From Silicimonas sp963779765 (GTDB lineage: Bacteria; Pseudomonadota; Alphaproteobacteria; Rhodobacterales; Rhodobacteraceae), in assembly GCA_963779765.1 (NCBI GenBank), contig CAVZZP010000002.1, forward strand, positions 248,001 through 312,000: a stretch of DNA of 64,000 nt, written 5' to 3'. The notes under the pieces are model-generated. The model did not search any database and was not told the origin of the DNA. It was given only the letters and a program-made list of their open reading frames with translations. Positions within the stretch are counted from its first letter, which is position 1. Each line of letters starts with the position of its first letter. Positions 18,766-27,837 of this stretch are shown here, one piece after another. Both the position numbers and the translations under genes were made by a program.

Positions 18766-19959
18766 ATGTCCAGGCGAGGCACGTATGACGGACCGGCGCT
18801 ATTGTCCTCTGGCTTCCGTCCCTTCTTTCTTGCGGCCATCCTCTTCGCAGCGGTCGTCATCCCGGCCTGGTGGCTCATCTGGACCGGCCGGACGTCCCTT
18901 GCCGCGACCTTCACTCCGACCGACTGGCACGTCCATGAAATGGTCTATGGCTACGGTGCCGCCGTGGTCGCAGGTTTCCTCTTCACCGCCGTGCCAAATT
19001 GGACGGGCCGCCTGCCGACGAGGGGCTGGCCGCTTCTGTTGCTCCTGTCCCTGTGGATTGCCGGCCGGATCAGCGTCGCCGGCCTGATTGCCCTGCCTGC
19101 GCCCGCTACCCTCGTCGTGGACCAGTCCTTTCTACTCGCCGTCACCCTCATGGTTGCACGCGAGATCGTGGCCGGCCGGAATTGGCGCAATCTGAAGGTT
19201 CTCGTGCCGGTTGCGCTGCTTTGGCTTCTGAACGTCCTCTTCCATGTCGAGGCGATCGCGTCCGGCACAGCCGAGATCGGTCGAAGAGCAGGAATCGCAG
19301 TACTCATCTTTCTGATCATGTTGATCGGCGGTCGGATCCTGCCGAGCTTCACGCGAAACTGGCTGGCGGCCAAAAGGATCGAGCGGTTACCCGTACCGTT
19401 CAACAGCTTCGATGAGTTGTCCCTTGCGACAGGTATGGTTGCGCTCATCGCCTGGGTCGTGGCAGCCGATACGTGGACGTACGCCGCGTTGGCATTTCTC
19501 GCTGCCGGTTTGCATCTTGTCCGACTGGGGAGATGGCAAGGCATCGCCACCGCGAAGTCTCCGATCCTGCTTATCCTTCATCTGGCGTATCTTTTCCTAC
19601 CTCTTGGCTTTGTCGGCACCGGGCTGGCGACGTTCAACGTCGTACATCCGGCGGTCGGTCCTCACCTGTGGGGCATTGGCGCGGTCGGCGGAATGACGTG
19701 TGCCGTCATGATGCGAGCAACCTTGGGACACACCGGTCGGCAATTGAGGGCCGGGCGCCTTCTGACGTCGGCCTTCCTGATGATCGCCGGTGCTGCAGTG
19801 GCAAGGATTGCGGACCCGTATATCTCTTTTGACGGGGTAAATGGGGTAACAATTGCCGTGGTCCTATGGACGCTCGCCTTTGCTCTGCTGACGACCGTGC
19901 TCGGTCCCTGGCTCGTGCTGCCGAAGTCCCACACCGTTCGAAAGGCCAGCGTTTCCTAA
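18766..19959 (+). CDS. nnrS: NnrS family membrane protein
   Basis: A 397-residue protein of about twelve membrane helices. It starts with the family pattern ALLSSGFRPFFLAAILFA and contains DWHVHEMVYGYGAAVVAGFL, with the conserved HxHE-type segment. NnrS is a heme- and copper-containing membrane protein induced by NO and linked to tolerance of nitrosative stress. GGAG lies 7 nt before the ATG. It sits 77 bp after pseudoazurin and closes the denitrification block. Confidence 0.92.
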   Translation: MSRRGTYDGPALLSSGFRPFFLAAILFAAVVIPAWWLIWTGRTSLAATFTPTDWHVHEMVYGYGAAVVAGFLFTAVPNWTGRLPTRGWPLLLLLSLWIAGRISVAGLIALPAPATLVVDQSFLLAVTLMVAREIVAGRNWRNLKVLVPVALLWLLNVLFHVEAIASGTAEIGRRAGIAVLIFLIMLIGGRILPSFTRNWLAAKRIERLPVPFNSFDELSLATGMVALIAWVVAADTWTYAALAFLAAGLHLVRLGRWQGIATAKSPILLILHLAYLFLPLGFVGTGLATFNVVHPAVGPHLWGIGAVGGMTCAVMMRATLGHTGRQLRAGRLLTSAFLMIAGAAVARIADPYISFDGVNGVTIAVVLWTLAFALLTTVLGPWLVLPKSHTVRKASVS

Positions 19960-20414
19960 AAGTTTCGCTGGCGAGAGCGTTGTGTTTTCTTCCACGGGAT
20001 GAAAGCCGAGCCGTTCGAGCCGGAGGAGAGACCTTCCAGGAAGTTCAACAGGCTAGTGCCGCCATGCGCCGGTATGGAGGCAGGGGTATATTAACGCTTT
20101 CTAGGATCAGCATTTCGGGGCCAGAAGCGCTCGAAAAGGGCGATCCTAAAATCACTCAAAGCATTCGCACGACGGTAATATTTAAATGGCGGAGGAGACG
20201 GGACTGAGATCCAACGTTCTCCACCCTGTAAACCGTTGATGATAAAGGGCTCAAGGTTTTACATATCGCCAGCCGCATCGCCCTCGACTGGGATTAAACC
20301 CGTCTGACGGTGCCTTCAATCAAGGCAATCCTCACCACTCTCGGTTATCCGGGGAACATGGGGTAGGACAATTTGTTCATCGAGTAGCGAAGTGCATGGC
20401 TCAGGGAGGTAACG
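19960..20414. other. Intergenic region, no clear gene
   Basis: 455 bp between nnrS and the small ORF. I see no credible frame with a ribosome binding site and no strong terminator. The composition from 20080 to 20400 is less GC-rich than the flanking genes, so a promoter or small RNA could lie here, but nothing supports a specific call. Confidence 0.4.
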
Positions 20415-20549
20415 ATGAACGAAGAGGCTTGCGCGCAGCAGGAGAGGCCTACTGTCCCCGGAATCGACCCCCCGGTCGCGCTATTCGAGGGCGTTCAGGC
20501 TGTTCCCGCTATTCCCACAGTGCTGCCTCAATGGCCAAAGAAGAACTAA
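20415..20549 (+). CDS. Candidate small protein, 44 residues
   Basis: A short frame begins at an ATG preceded by GGGAGGT at 5-nt spacing, one of the best Shine-Dalgarno sequences in the window. The peptide starts MNEEACAQQERPTVPGIDPP and ends VLPQWPKKN; it is Pro-rich, has one Cys and no membrane segment. It converges on mnhG and ends 21 bp before it. No family recognised. Real or not depends on conservation. Confidence 0.4.
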   Translation: MNEEACAQQERPTVPGIDPPVALFEGVQAVPAIPTVLPQWPKKN

Positions 20550-20569
20550 GCCGCAGCACGAGGAGCAGA

Positions 20570-20977
20570 TTAGTTAATGGATCGTGGACGCCCTCCTTCG
20601 CTCTCTTTCTCCTGGTTCCGTGCAGGCGGATCGTCGTAGACCGACCATCCGTACTCGCCACCTGATGAAGGAAGCTCAGGCTTTTCGATGTTGCGGACGA
20701 TGTAGGCTTTGGCGATGAAGTTCGCGCTGATCGGTGCGGTTAGGAATAGAAACAGGGTGATCAGGAGTTCGTGGAACGACACGGATCCCTTGCTTGCGAA
20801 GAAATAGAGCATCGAGGCGAGAAGCGCGCATCCGATCCCCAGTGTCGTCGCCTTGGTCGGCCCATGCAGCCGCTGCATCGTGTTGCCCAGCTTTACCAGC
20901 CCGAATGAGCCGACAAGGCCGAACACGCCTCCGAGGACGATGAAGACCGAGATCAGGATTTCCACGATACCGGACAT
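20570..20977 (-). CDS. mnhG: Monovalent cation/H+ antiporter subunit G
   Basis: A 135-residue subunit with three membrane helices; SFGLVKLGNTMQRLHGPTKA is typical of MnhG/MrpG. I chose ATG 20977 because AAGGAG precedes it at a good distance; the frame extends upstream to 21022 but overlaps mnhF. It is the last gene of mnhABCDEFG and part of the Mrp-type complex that exports Na+ or K+ using the proton gradient. Confidence 0.9.
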   Translation of the reverse strand: MSGIVEILISVFIVLGGVFGLVGSFGLVKLGNTMQRLHGPTKATTLGIGCALLASMLYFFASKGSVSFHELLITLFLFLTAPISANFIAKAYIVRNIEKPELPSSGGEYGWSVYDDPPARNQEKESEGGRPRSIN

Positions 20978-20985
20978 GTTGCTCC

Positions 20986-21255
20986 TTACTCGATGATATC
21001 GCCGCGCAGAACGAAGCGGCAATAGGCGACGGTTGAGACGAAGCCCACCATGGCGATCAGCATTGCGGCCTCGAAATAGACCGCCGTACCTTTCCAGATC
21101 CCGTAGAGGACCAGCAGAGCGATCAGGTTGATCACCATAGTGTCAAGCGCGAGGATCCGGTCGGACAGAGTCGGCCCGAAGGCGATCCGCCAGAGACAGA
21201 ACAGGAGCCCGAGTCCGAAACAGGCGAAGGCGATCATCAGGGAAATGGCGATCAT
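20986..21255 (-). CDS. mnhF: Monovalent cation/H+ antiporter subunit F
   Basis: An 89-residue protein with three membrane helices. The segment LWRIAFGPTLSDRILALDTM is the MnhF/MrpF hallmark, including the conserved GPTxxDRxxAxD. It overlaps the end of mnhE by 4 bp and precedes mnhG by 8 bp, so the subunits are translationally coupled. Confidence 0.92.
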   Translation of the reverse strand: MIAISLMIAFACFGLGLLFCLWRIAFGPTLSDRILALDTMVINLIALLVLYGIWKGTAVYFEAAMLIAMVGFVSTVAYCRFVLRGDIIE

Positions 21256-21743
21256 TCGAATACCTCAATGAGCGGCCGCTCATAGCGCTGCTTGATCCTG
21301 CTTCGTTCGTGGTCCGGATCCTCAGTATGCAGGCAGTGAACGAGAATGGAACGTCCGTCCGCGGCCAGCATCGCCGAAACGGTACCGGGCGTCATCGTGA
21401 TCGTACCGGCAAGCACCGTGATCGCCTCGGGCGATCGGAGGTCGAGCGGGATGTTGATCCAGTGAGACCGGAAGTCCGCGTTTCGCTTGAACAGGATGAT
21501 CCACGCAACCTGTACATTGGCAACGATGATGTCCCAGAGCACGACCAAGACGTATCTGACAGCCACGAGGGGACGGCGGAGCCTCGGACGATTGGGCCAG
21601 TAGGGCGCCGTGATCATCGGCACCACGAGGCCGAGGAAAGCACCAAGCAACAGGTTGCCTAGTGTCACGGTGTTGACCAGGCCCAGCCAGACGACGACCA
21701 GGGTGACGCTCAGAAGCGGATGCGGGATGAGGCGGCCAATCAT
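21252..21743 (-). CDS. mnhE: Monovalent cation/H+ antiporter subunit E
   Basis: A 163-residue membrane subunit. The core LRSPEAITVLAGTITMTPGT is the conserved MnhE/MrpE motif, and the C-terminal part is cytosolic. I chose ATG 21743, one base after the mnhD stop, with GGGGAG upstream; the open frame extends to 21767 inside mnhD. It is required for assembly of the Mrp-type complex. Confidence 0.9.
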   Translation of the reverse strand: MIGRLIPHPLLSVTLVVVWLGLVNTVTLGNLLLGAFLGLVVPMITAPYWPNRPRLRRPLVAVRYVLVVLWDIIVANVQVAWIILFKRNADFRSHWINIPLDLRSPEAITVLAGTITMTPGTVSAMLAADGRSILVHCLHTEDPDHERSRIKQRYERPLIEVFE

Positions 21744-21744
21744 G

Positions 21745-23289
21745 TCAGGTCTCCCCCTCCGTTCCAAGGACCGAGGTCACGTACCCATCCCTGTCGAAGA
21801 TCTGCGCGGTCGTTCCGTCGAGATACCCGACGAGCGGCCCGGCAAAAATGGTCAGCAGGGCCAACAGCGCAATGGTCGTCATGACCGAGGCAAGTCCCGC
21901 CACACCGGCAGGTCGGGCGGCGGCGGTTGGCTCCGCCTGCACAACGGGACCTCCTGACGCAGCGGGCAGTAGCGCGGTGGATTTCCAGAACAACGTGCTC
22001 CCGGCCCGGGCGAACCCGACGATGGTCACGAGCGAGCCGATCAACACCGCGCTCCAGGCCCAGGCCATGGTTCCCGGCTCGCGCAGCGCGTCCAGAACCA
22101 TCAGCTTTCCGATGAAACCGCTCAACGGCGGCATCCCGGCCATGCCGATCGCCGCCGCGAAAAAGAGTGCCGCGAACAGCCCGTTCTGCGAGGTTGCCGG
22201 CTCGGCGACAAGTCGACCTCCTGGGCGGCGCGCCGTCACCAGATCGGCCAGAAGAAACAGGGCAGCTGCCGCGAATGTGGAATGGATGAGGTAGTACAGC
22301 GCGGCAGTTGTCGCGGCGGGCGTGAAGACGGAGATGGCCACCATAAGTGTGCCCATGGATCCCAGGACCGAGAAGGCAATCAGCGGCATCAGATGCCGCG
22401 CACCGAGAACGCCGATCGCGCCGACTGCGATCGTCACGATGGCGGCCGGAAAGAGCCACGTCTCCGCCAGTCCGTCGGTCGCCTCGATCCCGGGACCGAA
22501 GACGAGCGTGTGGATGCGCAAGATCGCATAGGCTCCTACCTTCGTCATGATCGCGAAAAGCGCGGCGACGGGCGGCGGCGCGTTGGCATAGGTGGCCGGA
22601 AGCCAGAACTGCACCGGAAACAGCGCGGCCTTCAGCGCGAAGACGATCATCAAAAGCATGGCGGCCACGCGGATCAACGCGGCCTCATCCACGGGTACGT
22701 CCTGCAGGCGCAGCGCGAGATCGGCCATGTTCAATGTGCCGGTGGCCGAATAGAGCACTCCGAGAGCAAACAGGAACAGCGTCGACCCTGCCAGGTTGAT
22801 CACGACGTACTGCAGCCCTGCACGCATCCGGTCGCGCCCTCCGGAATGGACCATCAATCCGTAGGAGGCGATGAGCAGGATCTCGAAGAACACGAAAAGA
22901 TTGAAGATGTCGCCGGTCAGAAACGCGCCGACGATCCCCATCAACTGGAACTGGAAAAGCGCGTGGAAATGCCGCCCCCTCGCGTCCCACCCGGTCGCGA
23001 CGGCGTGGATGAGCACCAGCAAAGCCAGCACGGTCGTGACAAGCACCATCAGGGCCGACAACCGGTCAAGCACGAGGACGATGCCGAACGGCGCCGGCCA
23101 GTCACCCAGGTAATAGACCTGCGGAGCGCCGCTGGCCGTCACGAACAGCCCGATGGCAATGGCCGCCAGCGCGACGGTTCCTGCAATCGAAGCGGTACGC
23201 GCCAGCTGCATGTCATGGCGCATGACGAAGCCGAGGACTGGCGCCAGCAGCGCTGGCAGGATGACGGGCGCAATGATCCAGTGATTCAT
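21745..23289 (-). CDS. mnhD: Monovalent cation/H+ antiporter subunit D
   Basis: A 514-residue protein with about fourteen membrane helices, homologous to complex I subunits NuoM/NuoN. Conserved features include VFFEILLIASYGLMVHSGGR (with the key Glu) and KAALFPVQFWLPATYANAPP (with the key Lys). It forms one of the two antiporter-like proton/cation channels. Its start overlaps mnhC by 4 bp. Confidence 0.94.
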   Translation of the reverse strand: MNHWIIAPVILPALLAPVLGFVMRHDMQLARTASIAGTVALAAIAIGLFVTASGAPQVYYLGDWPAPFGIVLVLDRLSALMVLVTTVLALLVLIHAVATGWDARGRHFHALFQFQLMGIVGAFLTGDIFNLFVFFEILLIASYGLMVHSGGRDRMRAGLQYVVINLAGSTLFLFALGVLYSATGTLNMADLALRLQDVPVDEAALIRVAAMLLMIVFALKAALFPVQFWLPATYANAPPPVAALFAIMTKVGAYAILRIHTLVFGPGIEATDGLAETWLFPAAIVTIAVGAIGVLGARHLMPLIAFSVLGSMGTLMVAISVFTPAATTAALYYLIHSTFAAAALFLLADLVTARRPGGRLVAEPATSQNGLFAALFFAAAIGMAGMPPLSGFIGKLMVLDALREPGTMAWAWSAVLIGSLVTIVGFARAGSTLFWKSTALLPAASGGPVVQAEPTAAARPAGVAGLASVMTTIALLALLTIFAGPLVGYLDGTTAQIFDRDGYVTSVLGTEGET

Positions 23290-23651
23290 TGCTCTGCACC
23301 TCGGCCTGTTTCCTCGTCTTGCTCGGCTTCCGGCAGGTCGAGACGGTCGTCGTCGGACTCCAAGTATGCCCCGAGCGCGACCATCACCAGCACGGCGGTC
23401 ATGCCGAAGGAGATGACGATGGCCGTCAGAACAAGCGCCTGGGGCAGCGGGTCAGTGTAGCTCGCCTCGCCATAGCGTGACAGGATCGGCGGCAGGTCGA
23501 TCGCAAGCCGCCCCGATGCGAACAGAAAGACGTTCACGGCATAGGACAGGAGCAGAAGACCGAGAATTGTCGAAAACGCTCTGAGGCGGAGCATCAGATA
23601 GATCCCTGCGGCGGTCAGTGCCCCCACGGAACTGGCCACGATGAACTCCAC
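23286..23651 (-). CDS. mnhC: Monovalent cation/H+ antiporter subunit C
   Basis: A 121-residue subunit homologous to NuoK, with three membrane helices. GLLLLSYAVNVFLFASGRLA and LPQALVLTAIVISFGMTAVL are diagnostic of MnhC/MrpC. It starts 1 bp after the stop of the fused AB subunit and overlaps mnhD by 4 bp. Confidence 0.92.
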   Translation of the reverse strand: MEFIVASSVGALTAAGIYLMLRLRAFSTILGLLLLSYAVNVFLFASGRLAIDLPPILSRYGEASYTDPLPQALVLTAIVISFGMTAVLVMVALGAYLESDDDRLDLPEAEQDEETGRGAEQ

Positions 23652-23652
23652 G

Positions 23653-26538
23653 TTATTTCTCCTCCTCGGCGATACGTGTCCGCGTCGACGGGTCGTAGTC
23701 CATGGGTTCCGGATTGACCGTCTCGCCCGCGTAATGTGCGATACGCGACAGGCTGTAGAGCATCAGCATCACCGCCCCCAGAACCGCCAGAAACACGCCC
23801 AGATCGAACAGCATCGCGGTGGCGAGCTCGAATTCCTCGATCGGCGGGAAGTGGAAATAGTCGTAGCCGCTGGTCAGGAAAGGTTTTCCGCCAAGCCAAG
23901 CGCCGGCTCCGGTCAGGCCGGCGATCACCACGCCCCAACCTATCATCGAGTGATACTCGATCCGCTGGCGACTCTGGGTCCACGCGAAGCCCGACGCCAT
24001 GTATTGCATGAGCAGCGCGATCGACACGACCAGACCGGCGACGAAACCCCCGCCCGGCTGGTTGTGCCCGCGCAGGAAAATGTAAACCCCAACGAGGATG
24101 GCGATCGGCATCATCACGCGGGTCGCGATGACCATCATCAGGGGATGCCTGTCCCGAGAGCGGTCACTCGAATAGTCGGTACTGCGCAATTTGCGCGCGG
24201 CCGGACCGTTCAGGAGTGCCTCCATCACCGCATAGATGATGAACCCCGCGATACCGAGAACGATGATCTCGCCATAGGTATCGTATCCGCGGAAATCGAC
24301 GAGGATGACGTTTACGACATTGGTCCCGCCGCCGCCCTCGTAGGAATTCGCGAGATGATAGTCGGAGATCGTCGGGGTATCGCGCAGCATGAACATGTAG
24401 GCAAGTCCGCCTACGCCTGCCCCGGCCGCGACGGCGATCGCGCCGTCTCTGATCCTCCGCCCGACAGAACTTTCGGCCGGCGACACCTTGGGCATGTAGT
24501 GGAGCGCCAGCAACAGCAGCATGATGGTCACTGTCTCGACCGATATCTGCGTCAGGGCAAGGTCCGGGGCCGAGAGGTAGACGAAGCCCACCGAAACCGT
24601 CAGGCCGATGACGCCGATCACGACAAGGGCCCGGAACCGGTCGCGATGCATCAGCACGACCGATCCCGTTGCCACCAGCAGCAGAACCCAGCCGACCAGG
24701 ACCAACGGCGGCACCGGTAGCATCTCGCGCGTCGGCGCCGGCATCCCGCCGCCGCGCCAGGCGAGGTAGCCGAGAACGGTGGTCGAGGCGACGAAGATCG
24801 CGAGATAACGGGACATCGCCCCGTCATGGGTCAGTTGCGTAATGCGCTGCGACAGACCGGCCGCCCCGCCGACCAGGCGGTCGAAGATCGCCTTGGCCTC
24901 GGGCCGGCGCGCGGCGATCCAGGCCCGGTCAAGCGGATGATGGATCGCCAGCAGGGCCGCCCCGCCCAGAACCGCGATGACCGACATGAAGAGCGCGGGC
25001 GTGATCCCGTGCCATATCTTGAGATGGAACTCGGGCAATACACCCCCGGTCACCGCGCCCGCCGCAACCCGCACGAGCGGCTCGACGATATGCGGGAGGA
25101 CGCCGATCAGGACGACAAGGCCGACCAGCAGGGCGGGAGCGACCCACAGGCCGAACGGCGGGTCATGCGGTTTGTGGGGATAGTCCGCGCGCACCGGACC
25201 AAGGAAGACATGCCCGATGAAGCGGAACGAATAGGCGACCGACAAGAGCGCGCCCAGCGTGGCGAGCGCGGGCAGCGCGTAGGGGCTGCCCGCCCATGTC
25301 GTGTGCGCGGCCTCCTCAAGCATCAGTTCCTTGGACAGAAAGCCGTTCAGCAGCGGAATGCCCGCCATCGACAGCGCCGCGAGCGCACCGATGACGAAGG
25401 TCACGGGCATGAGTGTTCTGAGCCCGCCAAGTCGCTTGATGTCGCGCGTATGCGCCTCATGGTCGATGATGCCTGCGGTCATGAAGAGCGCGGCCTTGAA
25501 CGTCAGGTGGTTGATGATGTGAAAGACCGCCACAACCGCCGCCATCGGTGTCCCGAATCCCAGCAGCATCGTCAGCAGGCCCAGATGGCTGACCGTCGAG
25601 AAGGCCAGCAAAGCCTTGAGATCGTCCTTGAACAGCGCGATCAGCGCGCCCAGCACCATGGTGACCAACCCTGTGGTCGCGACGATGTAGAACCACGCGT
25701 CGGTACCTGCCAGCACCGGCCACATCCGCGCCATCAGGAACACGCCCGCCTTCACCATGGTGGCCGAATGCAGATAGGCCGAGACCGGCGTCGGCGCGGC
25801 CATCGCGTGCGGCAGCCAGAAGTGGAACGGGAACTGCGCCGACTTGGTGAACGCGCCCAGCAGGATCAGGATCAGCGCCGGCATGTACCATTCCGAAGCC
25901 CGGATCGCCTCGCCCTGCAAGAGGATGTCGGTCAGCTTGTAGCTCCCGGCGATCTCGCCGAGGATCAGCATTCCGGCGATCATCGCCAGCCCACCGCCAC
26001 CGGTCACCGCAAGCGCCATCCGCGCGCCTTGTCGCCCCTCGGGCAGGTGCTTCCAGTATCCGATCAGGAGAAATGACGAGAGGCTCGTGAGTTCCCAGAA
26101 AACCAGCAAGAGCAGGATGTTGTCGGAAAGCACGATGCCGAGCATCGCCCCCTGGAACAGCAGAAGGAACGTGTAGAACTGGCCCATCGGATCATCGCCC
26201 GAAAGGTAAAACCGCGCATAAAGCGTGATCAGCAGCCCGACGCCGAGGATCATCGCCGCGAACAGGAGGCCAAGGCCGTCGAGGAAGAACGCGACCGAGA
26301 GCCCGAGTTGCGGCAGCCAGGCAAGCTCCACGGCGATGACCTGCCCGTCCATCACCGATGGGGCGAGCAGCAGCAGCATGACCAGGGCGAGCGTCGTAGG
26401 AAGTGCGGTGAAGATTGCACACGAATTTCGCCCGGCGCGGATCATGGGCCCCGGAAACAGCGCGCCGATGAACGGGAGCAGCACGATGATGATGAGCGAT
26501 AAGTCGTTCACGACTACAGTTGTTTCCTGCTCGGTCAC
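23653..26538 (-). CDS. mnhA: Monovalent cation/H+ antiporter, fused subunits A and B
   Basis: A 961-residue protein. Residues 1 to about 770 are MnhA, with NuoL-like channel helices (VFWELTSLSSFLLIGYWKHL; KSAQFPFHFWLPHAMAAPTP) and the A-specific MrpA C-terminal region. Residues from about 815 form an MnhB domain (ARVMMPIAILVGVYIFLRGH; NQPGGGFVAGLVVSIALL). Fused AB subunits are usual in alphaproteobacterial group 2 Mrp systems, so no separate mnhB is expected. It is the first gene of the operon; the alternative start at its internal Met (MNDL-type) is not present as ATG. Confidence 0.93.
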   Translation of the reverse strand: MTEQETTVVVNDLSLIIIVLLPFIGALFPGPMIRAGRNSCAIFTALPTTLALVMLLLLAPSVMDGQVIAVELAWLPQLGLSVAFFLDGLGLLFAAMILGVGLLITLYARFYLSGDDPMGQFYTFLLLFQGAMLGIVLSDNILLLLVFWELTSLSSFLLIGYWKHLPEGRQGARMALAVTGGGGLAMIAGMLILGEIAGSYKLTDILLQGEAIRASEWYMPALILILLGAFTKSAQFPFHFWLPHAMAAPTPVSAYLHSATMVKAGVFLMARMWPVLAGTDAWFYIVATTGLVTMVLGALIALFKDDLKALLAFSTVSHLGLLTMLLGFGTPMAAVVAVFHIINHLTFKAALFMTAGIIDHEAHTRDIKRLGGLRTLMPVTFVIGALAALSMAGIPLLNGFLSKELMLEEAAHTTWAGSPYALPALATLGALLSVAYSFRFIGHVFLGPVRADYPHKPHDPPFGLWVAPALLVGLVVLIGVLPHIVEPLVRVAAGAVTGGVLPEFHLKIWHGITPALFMSVIAVLGGAALLAIHHPLDRAWIAARRPEAKAIFDRLVGGAAGLSQRITQLTHDGAMSRYLAIFVASTTVLGYLAWRGGGMPAPTREMLPVPPLVLVGWVLLLVATGSVVLMHRDRFRALVVIGVIGLTVSVGFVYLSAPDLALTQISVETVTIMLLLLALHYMPKVSPAESSVGRRIRDGAIAVAAGAGVGGLAYMFMLRDTPTISDYHLANSYEGGGGTNVVNVILVDFRGYDTYGEIIVLGIAGFIIYAVMEALLNGPAARKLRSTDYSSDRSRDRHPLMMVIATRVMMPIAILVGVYIFLRGHNQPGGGFVAGLVVSIALLMQYMASGFAWTQSRQRIEYHSMIGWGVVIAGLTGAGAWLGGKPFLTSGYDYFHFPPIEEFELATAMLFDLGVFLAVLGAVMLMLYSLSRIAHYAGETVNPEPMDYDPSTRTRIAEEEK

Positions 26539-26553
26539 AGCGGTGTCTTCAGG

Positions 26554-27120
26554 TCAATAATGCACGGAAAATTGGCATCGGGTCGGTTCATTGGCTGGCG
26601 TGTGAACGATCGGTTCTGTAGCGGAGCAGCGGTCATTCGGACACGGATCCGTCTGCTGACAGGCCGATGAAAAGGACACCGGTGCCAAAACACGAGTATA
26701 CTCCGCATGCACTGGCGATACCGCCATCAACACCGGTATTCTCGACTGGGACACGACACTCTCCAAAGTCGGTTGTCGCACTCCATCGAAAAGCCCTCGG
26801 CTGCGGTGCCTGCCGACCACCGCCCGATGGAATCCCACAGAAATGACGATATCGACCTTGCGCGGGATGGGATCGCCGACATCGCCGGCCAAGTTGGCGG
26901 CAGACGCCTCCAGATGGGCATGGCATTTTTCGACCAGTTCCCCCGCTATGCTCTCCGGAGCGCTGTGGTCGACGATAGACACCAGAGTCACGCAGGCACC
27001 CGGCTCTCTGGCCAGAAGAAGACGCCTTTGGAGAGCGCGATCTAACCGCTCAGAAAGATCGGAGGCGATCACGATGGATTGAATGTTCCTGCTCCTGTGT
27101 CCGTTGTGCGGTAGCGGCAA
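26554..27120 (-). pseudogene. Universal stress protein remnant
   Basis: A 188-residue frame. The opening IQSIVIASDLSERLDRALQR is a UspA start, and later SQSRIPVLMAVSPVHAEYTR corresponds to the end of a first Usp domain. The ATP-binding Gly-rich segment is damaged (RAVVGRHRSRGLFDGVRQPT), and the second domain of the usual 280-residue form stops after a few residues (VLAPVSFSSACQ), followed by unrelated sequence. It lies 15 bp upstream of mnhA and beside the recombinase relic; it reads as a decayed copy. An intact usp gene lies at 29342. Confidence 0.6.
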
Positions 27121-27145
27121 GGCCGAACCTGCGCCCTGAGCGGAT

Positions 27146-27690
27146 CATGACCCTTGATGGGATGCAACTCAAGCAGAGGGATCTTTTCGCCCGCGAAGTT
27201 ATCCACGCGCGCCCGAGATAAGTGTCGTGGCAGAAGCTTACCATTCGACACCTGCCACCGCCCACCTCGCCTCGCCCGCATCCCGCGCTCGTTCAGTTGC
27301 TCGGCCACGCGGCGAAGTGTTGTTGCTCCTTCCGCCAGATTCCCGACAACGACGGGCGCCAAGTCTCGCGCAAAAGTCGTCCACGTTCCTGGACACGGCC
27401 GCTCGCAACGCCTGTCCGCCCTTGCCAGTCCGCCTGGGGGCCGCGGCAACGTTAGGGTTGCCCAGCATCACTCCGCGAACCTTCGCGGCCGCTAGTGCCT
27501 CCTTCGTGCGCCGCGAGATGGCCTCCCGTTCTTGCTGCGCGACGAGAGCCATGATGCCCACGGTCAGGTCGTTCGCCTCCGGCATGTCACGGGCGAGGAA
27601 CCTGACGCCGATATGACCTGGCGACACCGATGGAACTTGGCGTTCAGACAATTCGAGAGGTCTTTCGTGTTGCCATTCTCAGTCACAGCC
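27146..27690 (-). pseudogene. Serine recombinase (resolvase) remnant
   Basis: The upstream half reads HIGVRFLARDMPEANDLTVG and VAQQEREAISRRTKEALAAA, the core and hinge of resolvase/invertase-type serine recombinases. An extra T near 27372 shifts the frame; the other frame then continues LAPVVVGNLAEGATTLRRVA and NERGMRARRGGRWQVSN, the C-terminal DNA-binding segment. The N-terminal catalytic Ser region is missing. Both truncation and frameshift show it is inactive. It marks an old mobile-element insertion next to sulP. Confidence 0.75.
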
Positions 27691-27837
27691 CTTAGGCCGC
27701 ACGGCAGCAAACTTGGACCTGGATGCAATTCCGGGTGGCTCTTCCGGCCGCCGATCCGCCGGACAACCACAAAACACGGTGCACCAGCACACTGATCTCG
27801 CGCGAACCGCGCCGGACCGGTACCGGAAGGCATTCTG

